Shown: positions 5,340 to 6,628 of the stretch, in pieces
Position numbering within the stretch: the stretch's first letter is position 1
Layout: every line of letters begins with the position of its first letter
DNA from: Rickettsiales bacterium
Lineage (GTDB): Bacteria > Pseudomonadota > Alphaproteobacteria > Rickettsiales > UBA1997
Assembly: GCA_947455365.1 (NCBI GenBank)
Contig: CANGNU010000055.1
Coordinates: forward strand, 1 to 6,628
Length of the DNA: 6,628 bases
Direction: 5' to 3'
Program-made: the position numbers and the translations under genes
Notes under the pieces: generated by a model
Told to the model about the DNA's origin: nothing
Database searches by the model: none
What the model saw: only the letters and a program-made list of their open reading frames with translations

Positions 5340-6628
5340 ATGACTGACAAACAACAATTTAACTTCGATGTTGAAGTAGGAAAAGTTCTCAACTTAATGA
5401 TTAATTCGCTCTACACCAACAAAGATGTAGCCTTGCGTGAGTTAATCTCAAACGCTGCTGATGCTTGCGATAAATTGCGTTATTTAAGCGCACAACAGCA
5501 TGATTTACTTACAACTGACGAAGAGTTAAAAATTTCGCTGACCACCAACAAAGCCAAGAAACTGTTGATTATTCAAGATAACGGCATTGGCATGAATCGC
5601 GATGATCTCATTCAAAACCTTGGCACTATTGCGCGCTCTGGCACTGAAAATTTCATCAAATCTTTAACTGGCGACAAAACCAAAGATGTCAATTTAATTG
5701 GTCAATTTGGCGTTGGATTTTATTCCAGCTTCATGGTTGCAACCAAGGTAGAAGTGCTTTCGCGCAAGTTTGATTCTGAAAAAACTTATTTATGGGAATC
5801 GGACGGCAGCGCCAATTTTGCGGTGGAAGAAGCGGCAGAAAATATAACTCGCGGCACTAAAATTATTTTGCATTTGAAGGACGAAGCCACAGATTTCCTC
5901 GATCGCTTCCACATTAAACATGTTGTCCAAACTTATTCTGATCACATCAATATTAAAATTGAATTCATTCCAGAAAATTTAGAAGCGGGCGCCAAAGTTG
6001 AAACTTTAAACTCGGCTGCAGCCTTATGGACATTGCCTAAAGAGCAAATTAGCGCCGAACAATATCAAACATTTTTCAAGCATATTTCGCACTTGCCCAG
6101 CGAACCCTTCATGACCATTCACAATAAAATTGAAGGCGTTGTTAGTTACACCAACTTGCTCTTCGTGCCTACAACCAAGCCGTTTGATTTATTTCACCCC
6201 GACCGCAAGCCATCAGTAAAACTTTATGTCAAAAAAGTTTTTATTAGCGAAACTCTAGATTTAGTTCCAGCGTGGATGCGCTTTCTACGCGGCCTCGTCG
6301 ACTCTGATGATCTTCCACTTAACATTAGCCGCGAATCTTTGCAGCATAATTTAGTGCTAGAAAAAATTAAAAAATCTGTCGTTAACAAAGTGCTGTCCGA
6401 GCTTAAGAATAAAGCCTTGAGCAATGAAGAGGAATATCAAAAGTTCTGGCATAATTTTGGCGCAGTTTTAAAAGAAGGACTTTGCGAATCTTCCGAATTT
6501 CGTGAAAAAATTCTGGAAATTTGCCGCTTTTATTCATCAAAATCACCCGATAAATTAATTTCACTTGCTGAGTATTTAAGCCGCGCCAAAGCTGGTCAGG
6601 ATAAAATTTTCTACTTAACCGGCGAAAC
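5340..6628 (+). CDS. htpG: Molecular chaperone HtpG (bacterial Hsp90), 3'-truncated by the window end
   Basis: HtpG is the cytosolic ATP-dependent Hsp90 homodimer that remodels client proteins with the DnaK system. The frame is open from the ATG at 5340 to the window end, 429 codons with no stop or frameshift, about two thirds of the roughly 620-residue family length. The N-terminal GHKL ATPase domain shows LRELISNAADACDKLR (32-47) with catalytic E34 and Mg-binding N38, DNGIGM (80-85), the lid segment NLGTIARSGT (93-102) and GQFGVGFYSSF (121-131). The middle domain shows LFVPTTKPFDLF (274-285), KLYVKKVFI (294-302) and LPLNISRESLQ (325-335), with R331 matching the arginine that contacts the ATP gamma-phosphate. 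The dimerisation domain lies beyond the window. Nothing essential is missing in the visible part. The ATG follows an A/T tract with no Shine-Dalgarno sequence. The gene is divergent from the orphan gene, sharing a 147-bp region with it. Confidence 0.97.
   Translation, partial: MTDKQQFNFDVEVGKVLNLMINSLYTNKDVALRELISNAADACDKLRYLSAQQHDLLTTDEELKISLTTNKAKKLLIIQDNGIGMNRDDLIQNLGTIARSGTENFIKSLTGDKTKDVNLIGQFGVGFYSSFMVATKVEVLSRKFDSEKTYLWESDGSANFAVEEAAENITRGTKIILHLKDEATDFLDRFHIKHVVQTYSDHINIKIEFIPENLEAGAKVETLNSAAALWTLPKEQISAEQYQTFFKHISHLPSEPFMTIHNKIEGVVSYTNLLFVPTTKPFDLFHPDRKPSVKLYVKKVFISETLDLVPAWMRFLRGLVDSDDLPLNISRESLQHNLVLEKIKKSVVNKVLSELKNKALSNEEEYQKFWHNFGAVLKEGLCESSEFREKILEICRFYSSKSPDKLISLAEYLSRAKAGQDKIFYLTGE

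Noticed and set aside
6224..6424. A 66-codon minus-strand frame inside htpG
   Set aside because: It is antisense to a conserved part of the HtpG middle domain and has no family resemblance.

Overview
This window looks like a piece of chromosome from an AT-rich alphaproteobacterium, possibly a Rickettsiales or Holosporales-type lineage with a host-associated lifestyle. That placement rests on the strong A/T bias in intergenic DNA and third codon positions, and on the look of the housekeeping proteins (Xth, Nth, MurC, HtpG). It was not checked against any database and is moderate at best. There are no phage genes, insertion sequences, CRISPR arrays, tRNAs or rRNAs.

Layout. (1) 1-922, plus strand: the last 61 codons of a membrane protein, overlapped by 20 bp by a class I SAM-dependent methyltransferase. 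The pair is probably translationally coupled and may modify a cell-surface glycan or lipid. (2) 934-3784, minus strand: a likely three-gene operon, in transcription order murC (peptidoglycan precursor synthesis), a GNAT acetyltransferase, and xth (exonuclease III family AP endonuclease), with gaps of 27-42 bp or less. It ends 11 bp from the methyltransferase stop, so the two units converge. (3) 3892-4524, plus strand: nth (endonuclease III), divergent from murC across about 107 bp. (4) 4521-5192, minus strand: an orphan hydrophilic protein with disordered ends, whose stop codon overlaps that of nth in a shared TTAA. (5) 5340-6628, plus strand: the first 429 codons of htpG (bacterial Hsp90), running off the window end and divergent from the orphan gene.

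Functionally the window is mostly housekeeping. It carries two base-excision-repair enzymes (Xth cleaves at abasic sites; Nth removes oxidised pyrimidines and nicks abasic sites) on opposite sides of murC, one cell-wall enzyme and one stress chaperone. The least ordinary parts are the orphan gene at 4521-5192 and the 147-bp region separating it from htpG. That region holds an imperfect direct repeat, a 7-bp-arm dyad lying on a plausible promoter, and a (AATT)4 tract just before htpG. The orphan gene is also the only one here with a clear Shine-Dalgarno sequence. I do not see evidence of a previously undescribed multi-gene system.
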